Shown here piece after piece: positions 45,616-56,050 of a stretch of 64,000 bases of DNA. The position numbers and the translations under genes were made by a program. The stretch covers positions 27,747,568-27,811,567 of the forward strand of contig CM055319.2 of assembly GCA_029255685.2 (NCBI GenBank), written 5' to 3'. Source of the DNA: Silene conica. Lineage: Eukaryota > Streptophyta > Magnoliopsida > Caryophyllales > Caryophyllaceae. Numbering within the stretch: the stretch's first letter is position 1; the number at the start of each line of letters is the position of its first letter. The notes beneath the pieces were generated by a model. That model saw only the letters and a program-made list of their open reading frames with translations, did no database searches and had not been told where the DNA came from.

Positions 45616-46924
45616 AGTAGCCAGAAACGAAAGACGGTCACTCATGTTTAGCAACTCCGAACAAACAACCGAGACCTCCGAGCCAATTTTCACCAAATGC
45701 TTGTCTACTTTCTCCATCCACTCTTTTACCCTATCCTCAAACTCACGTTCACCTCCTGTACGACTTTCAGAAGCACCCATGCTTTCCTTTTCTTGCTTAA
45801 CTTGACACAACCCAATAATGGTATCCATCTGAGCTTCCAAGCCTTCAAACGAGGGAGATGGATTTGGATTAGGACCCTCCTCAACCGACTTTCCAAACGC
45901 CAAATCAATTCCATCGACCATAATACCCATCAACTTAAGCAACTTATCACACATTCGATCTCGAGGTTTAACCCCATAGCTACAATCGTCCACAACACCC
46001 TTCTTCAACAAAATTTCAGAAACCCACATGCCATAAGGAATATCAAGTGTTGAACTTGGTTTTTCTTTGATTAAAACAGAGGAGGTTTGACAAATTTTCG
46101 AACACAAAAGGAAAGCAAGATCAATTTTGTTTCCTTCTAACCAATGAAACAACACAATAGCCTCAATACTTGACAACTTATCACGACCTCCTCTCCTAGG
46201 CAGAATCGTGTTCCAAAGAAAGTTCACAAAAAGCTTTAACTTGGGCGAAAACGAATTTGTGAGAAGAGGTGAAATTTCCGTAGCATTAGGATCAAAATAA
46301 TGTTTGATCATCATTTTTTGTTCTCGGGTTACCACTCTCCACTCCTTACGGGTATCAATTTCAAGACCATTGGGATCAAGGTGGAAAATTTCACAAATAT
46401 CACTAAGAAATCGCGACATCTTTACCATTGACCACGGCTTTTAACCCAGATTCACTCAATTTAACAGAGGCAAAGAACTGTACTAGCTCAATAGGAAATA
46501 TCAAACCTGAAAAATTACTGATATACTTCCAACCCTGAAACTCCAAAAACTTTTTAAAGAAGAGCAAGGACTTCGACCCTTCGACCCAAGATGTCGGGTA
46601 GAACCGACCCGAATGAATGGAATAGGGAAGAAGACGATTAATGAGCATACCTTCATGTTTTGTCATACGAACTCGCTCGAGTCCTTCTTTTGTGGCTTCG
46701 TCGGAGTAATCCTTAAACAGGGGACGAGGAATCTTGAGGTTTGACCCTAGTTCTTGCATGTCGTCAGAGACGGAGGATGAGACTCGATTTAGTTTTCGAC
46801 GCTTAATGTTGTCGGGGGTTGGGCTTGCGGTGGCAATGGGTGTTGGAGATGGTGGTGGTGACGGAGTAGGTGAGGGTGGAGACGGTTTCTTTTGTTGAGA
46901 GCGGGTTGCACGAGATGGAGGCAT
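45600..46924 (-). pseudogene. SIRE third ORF (env-like position), frameshifted
   Basis: Two overlapping frames form one gene of roughly 450 residues. The first (46924-46403) starts MPPSRATRSQQKK, has a Pro/Ser/Thr-rich leader, then LLPYSIHSGRFYPTSW and FLEFQGWKYISNFSG...FFASVKLSESGLKAVVNGKD. The second (46428 onward) continues with LSDICEIFHLDPNGLEI, SSIEAIVLFHWLEGNKIDL and a C-terminal helical, possibly coiled-coil, part. One extra base near 46405-46415 breaks it. The second frame runs into the LTR, so the true end may be near the PPT. The fold resembles a plant retroelement-associated domain of unknown function. SIRE elements carry an env-like ORF here, but I see no clear signal peptide or TM segment. 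Confidence 0.7.
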
Positions 46925-47502
46925 TGTGTTTTTTTTAGTAAATTTAGTGGGTTTTGGTCGGGTGGTGATGGAGGTTTTTAGGCGGAGATTTAATGGTGTT
47001 TTGATGAATTTGAGGTTTTGTGTTTGTAATAATGGTGAGGTAAATTTGTGGGTTTGGTAATAATGGAGGATGGTTAATGTGAGTTGAGGGAGTTGGGGTA
47101 ATAATGTGGGAGTTGGGGTAAGTCAAGGTCTACGGGTAGTAGGGGGGGCACGTGTCAGTTGAGTGTGGGGTTGCTTGGGTAGAGACGTGGCTAAAGGGGG
47201 GGGACCATGACACACTTTTGTGTGTGTTTAATTTGAGGTATATTTTTGTTTTTCGTTTTTGTAATATTTGAATATTATATGTATTATAATATGTATGTTG
47301 TGAGATGGTTATAATATGTGACGTAATATTATTGTGAGATCGATTGTGCACACATTCATATGTAAATCATATAATATAACTATACTCACAAAATTTAACA
47401 TCAAATATATACATACACATGCAGCGGAGTATACGGACACAGTCATATAATCTCATCTAAACCGTAGTCAATCATTGGGTTATTTTTGCTTTTAAGATTT
47501 GA
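46925..47502 (-). other. Non-coding spacer between SIRE pol and third ORF
   Basis: 578 bp with low-complexity G/T-rich sequence at 46930-47130. No supported gene. Confidence 0.6.
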
Positions 47503-50500
47503 TTAGGTGCCACCGATTAAACCAATTTCCAATCGCAAAGTCTCAAAGCGTTTTCTAGCCAATGGTTTAGTGAAGATATCTGCCCACTGTTTTTCCGTAC
47601 TACAAAATTCCAATTTTATATTTTTCTTTTCAACATGGTCTCTTAGAAAGTGGTGTCTAATTTCAATATGTTTGGTCCTCGAGTGCTGGGCTGGGTTTTT
47701 AGATATAATTATAGCACTCGTATTATCACATAATATAGGCACACATCCAATATCAACACCATAATCATGTAACTGTTGCTTTAACCATAAAAGTTGAGAA
47801 CATACCAGTGCGGCTGCAATATATTCTGCTTCAGCAGTTGAGAGAGCGACAGAATTTTTTTTCTTGGATCCCCAAGATATAATACAAGGACCTACAAAGG
47901 TAGCAAGTCCGGAGGTACTTTTTCTGTCTAAAGAACATCCTGCATAATCCGCATCTGAATATCCTACTAGGTTAAAGTTACAGTCCATGGGATACCATAG
48001 ATATAATTTTGAGGTTCCGATTAGGTATCTTAAAATTCTCTTAACTGCTATCATGTGTGATTCTTTTGGTGCAGATTGGAATCTCGCACAAACACAGACA
48101 CTAAACATTATATCTGGACAACTTGCTGTAAGATAAAGAAGTGAGCCAATCATACCTCGGTAAGTGGTTTCATCTACAGACTTACCATCTTCGTCTTTGG
48201 TTAACTTCTTATCTGTGACCATTGGAGTAGGCATTGCATGAGAGGTTTCCATTCCAAATTTCTTTAGTAACTCCTTGACGTATTTTTGTTGATGAACTTT
48301 GATTCCTTCTTCAGTTTGTTGTATTTGAAGTCCAAGGAAGAACTTTAGTTCTCCCATCATACTCATCTCGAACTCAGAAGTCATCAACTCAGAGAAGTAC
48401 TTGCACAACTTTTTATTAGTTGAGCCAAAAATAATATCGTCAACATAGATCTGAACGACTAGTAGATCTGAGTTTTCGCTTTTAAGAAATAGGGTTTTAT
48501 CCACAGACCCTCTCTTGAATCCACTCTCCAATAGGAACTTTGATAATCTGTCGTACCATGCCCTAGGTGCTTGTTTCAGACCATATAGTGCTTTGTCCAA
48601 TTTGAATACATGATCCTTGAGTTTGCTGTCAGGAAATCCAGGAGGTTGTTCAACAAATACTTCCTCTTGGAGATAGCCATTAAGAAAGGCAGTCTTAACG
48701 TCCATCTGAAAAAGTTTCATTCCCTTGTGTGCTGCAAAAGCAATGAGTAGTCTTATTGCCTCAAGACGAGCAACAGGAGCAAAGGTTTCGTCATAATCGA
48801 TCCCTTCCTGTTGGTTGTATCCTTGAACCACTAATCTGGCCTTGTTTCGCACAATGACTCCAGTGTCATCCAATTTGTTTCTGAATACCCATCTAGTTCC
48901 AATGACAGTTCTGTCTTTAGGTCGAGGAACAAGATGCCAAACTTTGTTTCTTTCAAATTGCTGGAGTTCTTCTTGCATGGCGACTATCCAGTCTGGTTCT
49001 GCGAGAGCTTCCTTGATATTAGAAGGTTCAATGGTGGAGAGAAAGGAGTAGAATGAGCAAAAGTTATTTAAGCTCCTTCGAGTCTGAACTCCATCTGTCA
49101 GGCTTCCTATGACATTGTCCAAAGGATGAGAACCTTTGTATCTCCAGTTCCTTGATTGATCATTTGCATTCCCTGAACTTGACTTGGGATCTTGTCTTGT
49201 TCCCCCTGAATCCAAACCTGGGTTTATAGTAGGGTCAGGTATAACTCTGGCCTCTTCCCTTTGGTTTTGATTCAAAGTTACAGCTTCATTAGCTGTAACT
49301 CTGGGTTCCAAGTCATTGGTTTGAGAGTTATCTACAGTATCATCAACTGTAGTTTCATCTCTCGTACCATTTTCTCCCAAGTTGAGTTCATCATGAATTC
49401 CTTGAGGTTCTCCTTCTTCAATTTCCATTTCAGGAGGATCTTCCCTTGATAACCAGAAATCAGGTTCGTCTAGGTTTTCCTCTATATCCTGTAATGGCTT
49501 ATCGAAGACATTATTCTCATCAAAGATAACATGAATACTTTCCTCTATGCATAAAGTACGTTTGTTAAAAACTTTGTAGGCTTTACTATGATCTGAATAT
49601 CCTATAAAGATTGCTTCATCACTTCTAGGGTCGAATTTGCTTAATCTGTTTTTACCATTGTTGTGAACAAAGCATTTACTACCAAAGCATCTTAAATGAG
49701 ATATGTTTGGTTTGCGACCACGAAGAAGTTCATAAGGAGTCTTTTTAAGGATAGGTCTAATCATAGCACGGTTATGAATATAGCAAGCTGTACTAATAGC
49801 CTCAGCCCAAAAGTTTCTAGGTAGGCCACTACAAAGAAGCATTGTTCTAGCCATGTCTTCTAGGGTTCTGTTCATTCGTTCTACGACTCCATTTTGTTGT
49901 GGGGTTCTAGGGGCCGAGAAGTTATGACCAACACCATTGGTTTTACAGAACTCAATAAAAGCATGATTGTCGAACTCAGTTCCATGATCAGTACGGATTG
50001 TTACTAGGTTTGATTTATATTTGTTTTGGACAAGTTTCATGAGACTAACAAATTCATCGAATGTTTCGTCTTTAGAGTGAAGAAAGATTGGCCAAACAAA
50101 TCTAGAGTAATCATCGACTAGAACGAAAACGTACCTGGAACCACCTCTGCTTCTTACCTTCATAGGGCCACATAGATCCATGTGTACTAGTTCAAGAGCT
50201 TGTTCTGTGCTTACCACTCTTTTTGGCTTAAAAGATGATCTGACGTGTTTACATCGTGCACATGTGTCACACATCTTTTCTTGATCAAATTTGATCTTTG
50301 GAAGACCTTCGACCAAGTCCCATCTTTTTAGCTTACTTAGAATAGGTGAGCTAATATGACCAAATCTCTTGTGCCATAGACATGGGTCATCTAACGTAAC
50401 TTTCATGCATGATAGAGAATCAGTAGGTACAACATTTAAATCAATCATATAAACATTTTTCATCCTGTGACCTTCAAGTATTACTTTACTGGTGCCTTCT

Positions 50501-50799
50501 AAGATTATACGACATATATCTGAATGGAAAACTACTTTGTTTCCTTTGTCACACAATTGAGATATACTAATAAGATTGTGTTTGAGACCACTTACAAGGT
50601 ATACATCATTTATAGCATGAGAGGATGAAATACCTATCTTACCAATTCCGATGATCTTTCCCTTTTTGTTATCACCGAATGTGACTTTACCTCCGTCAAA
50701 AGGTTTTAGGGTTTGGAATAGGTTTACGTCGCCTGTCATATGTCTTGAGCATCCACTGTCGAGATACCATAGGTTATTTTCCTTGGCGACAAACTGCAC
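47503..50799 (-). CDS. pol: SIRE Copia pol polyprotein (protease-integrase-RT-RNase H)
   Basis: The open frame has ~1098 residues and no stops. Domains in Copia order: aspartic protease [12 protein letters not shown] (~12-23); GAG-pre-integrase LWHKRFGH (~141) with a CX2C region; integrase core with [16 protein letters not shown] and NGVVERMN, the DDE residues (~206-310). After an acidic linker comes RVT_2 with [39 protein letters not shown] and the catalytic YVDDIIFGS. RNase H follows with [28 protein letters not shown] and [14 protein letters not shown]. The frame is -1 relative to gag, and its nominal GTG at 50799 is only the first listed start. Expression probably needs frameshifting, or a one-base indel has occurred. 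Apparently intact otherwise. Confidence 0.93.
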   Translation of the reverse strand: MQFVAKENNLWYLDSGCSRHMTGDVNLFQTLKPFDGGKVTFGDNKKGKIIGIGKIGISSSHAINDVYLVSGLKHNLISISQLCDKGNKVVFHSDICRIILEGTSKVILEGHRMKNVYMIDLNVVPTDSLSCMKVTLDDPCLWHKRFGHISSPILSKLKRWDLVEGLPKIKFDQEKMCDTCARCKHVRSSFKPKRVVSTEQALELVHMDLCGPMKVRSRGGSRYVFVLVDDYSRFVWPIFLHSKDETFDEFVSLMKLVQNKYKSNLVTIRTDHGTEFDNHAFIEFCKTNGVGHNFSAPRTPQQNGVVERMNRTLEDMARTMLLCSGLPRNFWAEAISTACYIHNRAMIRPILKKTPYELLRGRKPNISHLRCFGSKCFVHNNGKNRLSKFDPRSDEAIFIGYSDHSKAYKVFNKRTLCIEESIHVIFDENNVFDKPLQDIEENLDEPDFWLSREDPPEMEIEEGEPQGIHDELNLGENGTRDETTVDDTVDNSQTNDLEPRVTANEAVTLNQNQREEARVIPDPTINPGLDSGGTRQDPKSSSGNANDQSRNWRYKGSHPLDNVIGSLTDGVQTRRSLNNFCSFYSFLSTIEPSNIKEALAEPDWIVAMQEELQQFERNKVWHLVPRPKDRTVIGTRWVFRNKLDDTGVIVRNKARLVVQGYNQQEGIDYDETFAPVARLEAIRLLIAFAAHKGMKLFQMDVKTAFLNGYLQEEVFVEQPPGFPDSKLKDHVFKLDKALYGLKQAPRAWYDRLSKFLLESGFKRGSVDKTLFLKSENSDLLVVQIYVDDIIFGSTNKKLCKYFSELMTSEFEMSMMGELKFFLGLQIQQTEEGIKVHQQKYVKELLKKFGMETSHAMPTPMVTDKKLTKDEDGKSVDETTYRGMIGSLLYLTASCPDIMFSVCVCARFQSAPKESHMIAVKRILRYLIGTSKLYLWYPMDCNFNLVGYSDADYAGCSLDRKSTSGLATFVGPCIISWGSKKKNSVALSTAEAEYIAAALVCSQLLWLKQQLHDYGVDIGCVPILCDNTSAIIISKNPAQHSRTKHIEIRHHFLRDHVEKKNIKLEFCSTEKQWADIFTKPLARKRFETLRLEIGLIGGT

Positions 50800-50807
50800 A
50801 AATAATT

Positions 50808-53186
50808 TTAAAGACAGGATTTAGGTACCCAAGCATACTTGGGTCCTTTGTTGTTAGTAATCACAAATATATCTTCCTTTTTAACCCAGACTTGTCTTAC
50901 ATAGGTCTTTCTATATTGGTAGTAGTTGGGTTTTGATGTTCTTGTGTAGGTCTTGGTTTGGACTTTTGGTGACCAATTTTTGTGTGTTGTTTGAGGAGTT
51001 TGTTTGGTTCTATTTTTCTTTTCTTCATGGTCAAATGTCATGTCATAGAACCATCTGTGGTCAATGTTTCTTTCCTCAGTTTTATCATTATCATTATCAG
51101 AGACAGAATTAGTGTCGCTTGGAATTCCTAAGGATTTAACAAACTTAACTCCGGTTTTAAAATCTTGTGCGTGTTTTACACAGTTTTCTCGGAGGTGTCC
51201 AGTATGGCCACAATAAGTGCATATTAAATACTCAGGAAGGTCGGCATATTTCCTTCTTCTAAAGTCTCTATCTGTTGGACTTTGTTTACACTTTGAGTGA
51301 TCCCTTCTTCCATAACATTCGTGACCTAAACCCATCTTCATGTTGTTGTCGGATTGTTCAGTTAGGAAGTTTAGAACGTTAGTGCTTCCTTCCCACTTAT
51401 CGTGAACTTTCCGAGCATGAAGAAGGAGGTCTTTCAAGGAGTCTATTTGTTTCTTACATTCACTGTGGTCAGTGTTGCTAGACTCTTTTAGGTTTTGAAT
51501 GTCTTTATGGAAGTCAGACACAATTTTGGCATGTTCTTTCTTGATTTTAGATATACTGAATTCTAGATCCATGATTTTGCTTTCGAGAATCTCAACTTCT
51601 TCTTGATGAGTCTCATCTTCGACCATAGTCGAGGATTCTGACTTAAGCCGTTCATTAACCTTTCTTAATTCTGAAGTTATAGCTTCATTAGCTATAACTT
51701 TAGATTGAAGCTCTTTAATGTTGAGTTTTAGTTTTGAGGTTATAGCTTCATTAGCTATAACTTTAGACTCAAGAACCTTTTTCTCAGACATAACTGTTTC
51801 CAACTTGGCATTTGCTTCAATGCTTATTTTGGATTTCAGTTTCTTAGCTTTGGCTTTCAGAAGTTGATTTTCCTCAGCAATATCGAGGATCTGCTCTTTC
51901 AAGTCATCTAACTCAAGATTTTGTTCATGACATTGGTCTAGGGTTTTCTCAAAATATTTAATTAGCATAGCCTTGGATAAGTTTTTAACTTGACTTTTGA
52001 GTTGAAGGAAATTTACCTCTTCGTCGTCGTCGTCTGAGTCTGATTCTCCAAGGAGACACATATTCGATGCGTCATCTTCATCATTGTCGCTTGAGATTAG
52101 ATCTAGGCTGACGTTGCTTAGGCATAGGTTTGCTACCTCTTCTTCTTCAGAGTCTTCGTCATCTTCAGATTCTAATTCTCCCCAGCATGACGCAAGCATT
52201 ACTTTCTTAAATTCTGTCTTGGTCTTTTCTCTTTTTGTCTTGTCTTTGATTTTGTCCCAACTTGGACAATCTTTGATCATGTGGTCTTGTTGTCCACACT
52301 TGAAACATCCTCTTTTGAAGAATGTTTGTTTGGAGTCAGTTTTCTTTTTGTCGAATGTTTTGTTGTTAGAGTTTTTGTATCTACCTTTGAAAACTGCTTT
52401 CTTAAATCGTCTAGCGAATAGAACTGTTTCATCCTCAAGTTCTTCTTCGCTTACTTCGCTTGTTAAGGCTTGTAAAGCGACTCCCTTTCCTTTGGGATCA
52501 TCATCGTTTTTATTTAGAATGATCTCGTGAGCCATTAAGGATCCAATCAATTCTTGGTAAGTGATTTTAGATAAATCACGTGCTTCCTCTATGGCCGTGA
52601 CCTTAGGTTGCCACTTTTTGGTGAGACTCCTAAGAATCTTACGAATGATATCCTCAGAATCGATCTTTTTGCCAAGGTTCCGCAGTTCATTAATAATACA
52701 GGAAAATCGTGCAGACATGCTATCAATAGATTCATTCTTTTCCATATTGAAAAGTTCATATCTTTGAACGAGGAAGTCTATACGATGTTTCCTGAATGCG
52801 GATGTTCCTTCATAAGCAAGTTCGAGACTATCCCATATTTCCTTAGCGGAACTACAGGATGAGAATCTATCGAATTCTGAGGTTATCATACCGTTCTGTA
52901 GGAGGCTCATGGCCTTAGAGTTTTTCTCAGCAATTTTGTAGTCACTTTCCACATAATCACTTTCCATTTTTTCATAGGTTGTTCCATTGGCGGCGGCGAC
53001 CAAGATCTTCTTTGGTCCAGTTTGGATGATCTTCCAACATTCCCAATCACAACCCTTGATGTAATGAGTCATCATATTTTTCCATAAGCTGTAGTTTTTG
53101 CCATCGAAGATGGGGCACTTGAGATGCTTGGAATCCATTGATAAAGGAGTATATAATATAGAATCAATAGAAGGATCAAAACTCAC
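50808..53186 (-). CDS. gag: SIRE Copia gag
   Basis: 792 residues starting [17 protein letters not shown], about 25 bp after the primer site. The N-terminal capsid-type domain (residues ~20-230) has [27 protein letters not shown] and [22 protein letters not shown] zinc knuckle, [14 protein letters not shown], lies near residue 297, and a second, [14 protein letters not shown], near 655. Between them are acidic runs (DSDDDDEE) and a long Leu/Lys/Glu coiled coil (~400-600). [11 protein letters not shown] occurs twice in the coiled coil, encoded by a hairpin-forming DNA motif. Ends at TAA 50808-50810. Length and layout fit SIRE gags, which are larger than most Copia gags. Confidence 0.93.
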   Translation of the reverse strand: MSFDPSIDSILYTPLSMDSKHLKCPIFDGKNYSLWKNMMTHYIKGCDWECWKIIQTGPKKILVAAANGTTYEKMESDYVESDYKIAEKNSKAMSLLQNGMITSEFDRFSSCSSAKEIWDSLELAYEGTSAFRKHRIDFLVQRYELFNMEKNESIDSMSARFSCIINELRNLGKKIDSEDIIRKILRSLTKKWQPKVTAIEEARDLSKITYQELIGSLMAHEIILNKNDDDPKGKGVALQALTSEVSEEELEDETVLFARRFKKAVFKGRYKNSNNKTFDKKKTDSKQTFFKRGCFKCGQQDHMIKDCPSWDKIKDKTKREKTKTEFKKVMLASCWGELESEDDEDSEEEEVANLCLSNVSLDLISSDNDEDDASNMCLLGESDSDDDDEEVNFLQLKSQVKNLSKAMLIKYFEKTLDQCHEQNLELDDLKEQILDIAEENQLLKAKAKKLKSKISIEANAKLETVMSEKKVLESKVIANEAITSKLKLNIKELQSKVIANEAITSELRKVNERLKSESSTMVEDETHQEEVEILESKIMDLEFSISKIKKEHAKIVSDFHKDIQNLKESSNTDHSECKKQIDSLKDLLLHARKVHDKWEGSTNVLNFLTEQSDNNMKMGLGHECYGRRDHSKCKQSPTDRDFRRRKYADLPEYLICTYCGHTGHLRENCVKHAQDFKTGVKFVKSLGIPSDTNSVSDNDNDKTEERNIDHRWFYDMTFDHEEKKNRTKQTPQTTHKNWSPKVQTKTYTRTSKPNYYQYRKTYVRQVWVKKEDIFVITNNKGPKYAWVPKSCL

Positions 53187-53210
53187 GCGGCTAGGCGATC
53201 AAGAGCACGA

Positions 53211-53223
53211 GGCTCTGATACCA
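53211..53223 (-). promoter_or_regulatory. SIRE primer-binding site (tRNA-iMet)
   Basis: The minus strand reads TGGTATCAGAGCC directly inside the 5' LTR, with a two-base gap. Confidence 0.92.
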
Positions 53224-53225
53224 AT

Positions 53226-54712
53226 TGAAGAGTCTATTGATATAATATACTCAAGAAGGGGGGGTTGAATTGAATATGCCTTCTTTTTAAAATCTTCTTC
53301 GACGTGTGTGTAGTTGTATGATGATCGTTGAGTAGAGCAATAATAAAGTAGAGACACGATATTTTTGAAGTGGTTCAGTCTCACACTCTGAGACCTACGT
53401 CCACTATTCTCGATTAATAAAATTAGTACCAACTCTGGATTACAATTTTATCAACCCTACTCGTGCGACTTTGATGTTAGTCACAACTCAATCTAGATAT
53501 CGTTAAATATCTAGCTACGACAAATACCGTTAAATATTTGTCTTACAACGAGTACCGCTAAATACTCAATCTATCTTACGTAAATAAGATAAAGTCTTCA
53601 ATGTTTCCTTGGTGTCACAATCTTGAGTGAATAAGATCAATGCTTGAGCACTTGAATCTTGAATCGGATTTGACAATGAAAAGCTCGAACTTTGAAGAAT
53701 ATGAACGACGGTTTTTCTCTCGATATGCGTGTATGTGTGTTGTGTATTTCGTGTGATTTAATGTATCATGGTAGTCTATTTATATAGAATATGTATCTAG
53801 GTAATTCAAACCCTAGATGATTTAGGAATATTACTTAAACTTAGAATACTAGTCTTTTAGTAATACTACCTTAAATCTAATCTTAATATATTTAGGAAAG
53901 ATTTAATAATATACTATATGTATTATATAAGGAATTAATTTCCTAATTCATATTTAGGAAAGATCTTTATATAATAAACAATTAGTATCCTTATTAAATC
54001 AATTTCCTAAACCATGTCAAAGATAATAGAATATATTACCATAATATAATCTTAGTTTGGTTAGGACATTAAATAAATACATAATATTTATTTAAGTGAG
54101 TCCTACACGATTTATGGTAGTGTGGCATATCACACGATTTCCAAAATCGAAACAAACTTTATCTAGATTATATATTTTTGACAATTAAAATCATATAAAA
54201 AATCTTTAGTTTATTTTAGTAATAAATAATTATCTCATAAGACAATTATTTATTTCTTATTTAACTAAAAGATATTTTATATAATCCTATTAAGATTAAC
54301 AATTCCATATTTAGAATAGAGTACCAATTTAAACACTAACACTTACACGACACAAATTAGGAAACAAACGTTTCAACTAAAACACATATATATCCCGATC
54401 ATTTCTTCACGATATAGAGTTATAGCTGCTGGCTATAACTAGAACCAATCTTGTACTAAAGCTATAGTTGATGAATATAACTTTAGTTCATTATGCGCGC
54501 TTGTGATCTTCAATCAATCTCCGACTTAGTCAATTTGTTGACTAATATGCTTGAATCGTTTGTACTTGATTGATTAGATCTTGTTACTAAATTTCTGTAC
54601 ACTTAGCACACGATTATACATACGAGTATATAATATATAAATAGCTAGACTTGTCATTATCAAAACATAAACATATATACTATATATATATATTTGAATA
54701 CATGGTTCAACA
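53226..54712 (-). repeat. SIRE 5' LTR, full length
   Basis: 1487 bp. On the minus strand it begins TGTTGAACCATG and ends GACTCTTCA, abutting TSD ATGAG at 54713. It includes a 531-bp segment (54182-54712) missing from the 3' LTR and two hairpin motifs (54418-54440, 54458-54485). Confidence 0.9.
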
Positions 54713-55170
54713 ATGAGGTAGAGGAACAGATAGTGATCAAGGAAGCTGAAAAAGCATCTATTGACCAGGGCAAGGAGCCGATTCCCTCGCCCATACCGAT
54801 GGTGGAACCGGAAGTACCATTTCCTGATGCACTTAAGAGGACTCACCACTTTGAGCACGGCAAAGACATCTGTGAGGTATTTGAAAAGTGTGAGGTAAAT
54901 ATTCCCCTTCTTAACCTTTTGAAAGGTATTCCTAAATATGCAAAATTCTTAAAGGAGTTGTGTACTATTAAACGGAATAACAAGTTGAAAGGGGTGAAGA
55001 AAGTGAAGGTTAGTGAACATGTATCCGCTATTTTTCAAAGAAAATTACCTCAAAAGTGTAGTGATCCAGGTATGTTCACTATTCCTTGCACCATTGGAGA
55101 CACTAAGATTCGAAAGGCCATGTTAGACCTAGGAGCTTCAATTAATGTGATGCCCTACTCCTTGTATTAA
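54713..55170 (+). pseudogene. Athila-like gag-pol junction and aspartic protease fragment
   Basis: Continues the frame from 44636 (HE then VEEQIVIKEAEK). It has FPDALKRT, FEKCEVNIPLLNLLKGIPKY and LKELCTIKRN, the conserved linker of Athila pol. Next come KCSDPGMFTIPCTIGDT and the protease active-site block AMLDLGASINVMPYS, where Gypsy proteases have D-[ST/L]-G-A-S. A TAA at 55168 ends it, followed by MKLGPFH-type residues that show the stop is premature. RT and downstream domains are absent here. Confidence 0.85.
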
Positions 55171-55208
55171 TCTATGAAACTTGGTCCTTTTCATGCTATT
55201 AGTGTTTG

Positions 55209-55835
55209 TTAGAAATCAAAATTCCAGTTTGTTAACTCATATCTCATATGAGTTTAGTTTGTTTAAGTTTAGTCATAAAACTTAACTAGATTTTATGCAT
55301 GCATGATGATTACATATGCTTGAAAGAAATGTCCTTACATTGCTTTAGAAGATTTATACTCAATTAATCACCTATTAATCGAGTCTTCAAAAACCGTTTT
55401 AACCTTACTAACGGTTTATTATGAAACCGTCTCCAAAAGCTCATAACAAGGACCCGGTCTCAAAACTAAAATAAATTTTGTTACCAGAAATTGATAATAC
55501 CTAACCTAGAAATTACGTTAATAATATTACTCTTAATATTATTATTAATTTTGTGAAATGATTTTATCAATCTCTAAAACAATTTTTGAAGAGATGAGCT
55601 TAAGGCATTTTTCTCTCATTAGAAAAATGAACAAGCATGAATGAATGAAGTAGTATGTATGTTGTGTAAATAAGAGGAAAAATCCTCTTATTTGCTTCAT
55701 GAGGGCCGGCCAAAGAGCCAATGCATGGTCTCTATTCTTATGCCAATGCATACAATATGCCTTACACCTATCTTACACATTTAGTAGCTTTTGTAAGACT
55801 AGTATCATGATTATGTATAAGATGTAACACAAACA
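55209..55835 (+). repeat. LTR-like sequence, interrupted (left part)
   Basis: Starts TGTTAGAAATCAAAATT, a common LTR start in plant Copia elements, immediately after the decayed Athila protease. It continues at 61736-61806 after the CACTA insertion and is then cut by LARD4. No second copy is in the window, so LTR status is inferred. Confidence 0.45.
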
Positions 55836-56050
55836 CACTACTACAAAAAGAGACCTAATGCAACATTTCGTGTGCAACACTTACAGTTTGTGTTGCAATT
55901 TTTACTTAATTATGCAACGCTTTATTTAAAAATGTTGCTTATTACCTACATAATGCATCAGTTTAAGATAAGTGTTGCAATATATCACTTTAATTGCAAC
56001 ATTCTTATACAATTGTTGCATTTTCTAGCAACACTTGTGCAACACTTTCG

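Larger units (their letters stand above)
44637..54712 (-). mobile_element. SIRE-lineage Ty1/Copia retrotransposon
   Basis: TSD ATGAG at 44632-44636 and 54713-54717. 5' LTR (minus strand) 53226-54712, iMet primer site 53211-53223, gag 50808-53186, pol 47503-50799, a broken third ORF 45620-46924, PPT ~45600-45615, and 3' LTR 44637-45592. The long gag with two zinc knuckles and a coiled coil, plus a 3' extra ORF, fit the SIRE/Maximus lineage. The shared 956 bp of the LTRs differ at about four positions by eye, so insertion is recent. The 3' LTR lacks 531 bp of U3. Confidence 0.93.
22561..55208 (+). mobile_element. Decayed Athila-like Ty3/Gypsy element (substrate of the nest)
   Basis: The pieces are a leader with a tRNA-Asp-type primer site (22561-23231), gag (23232-24274 and 44145-44636) and protease (54713-55170). 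All are on the plus strand and in the right order once LARD3 (TSD GTATA) and the SIRE copy (TSD ATGAG) are removed. RT, RNase H and integrase are not in the window; at ~55209 the sequence changes to another LTR-like unit. Lineage is inferred from the primer type, the gag motifs and the protease LDLGASINVMP. Confidence 0.82.
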
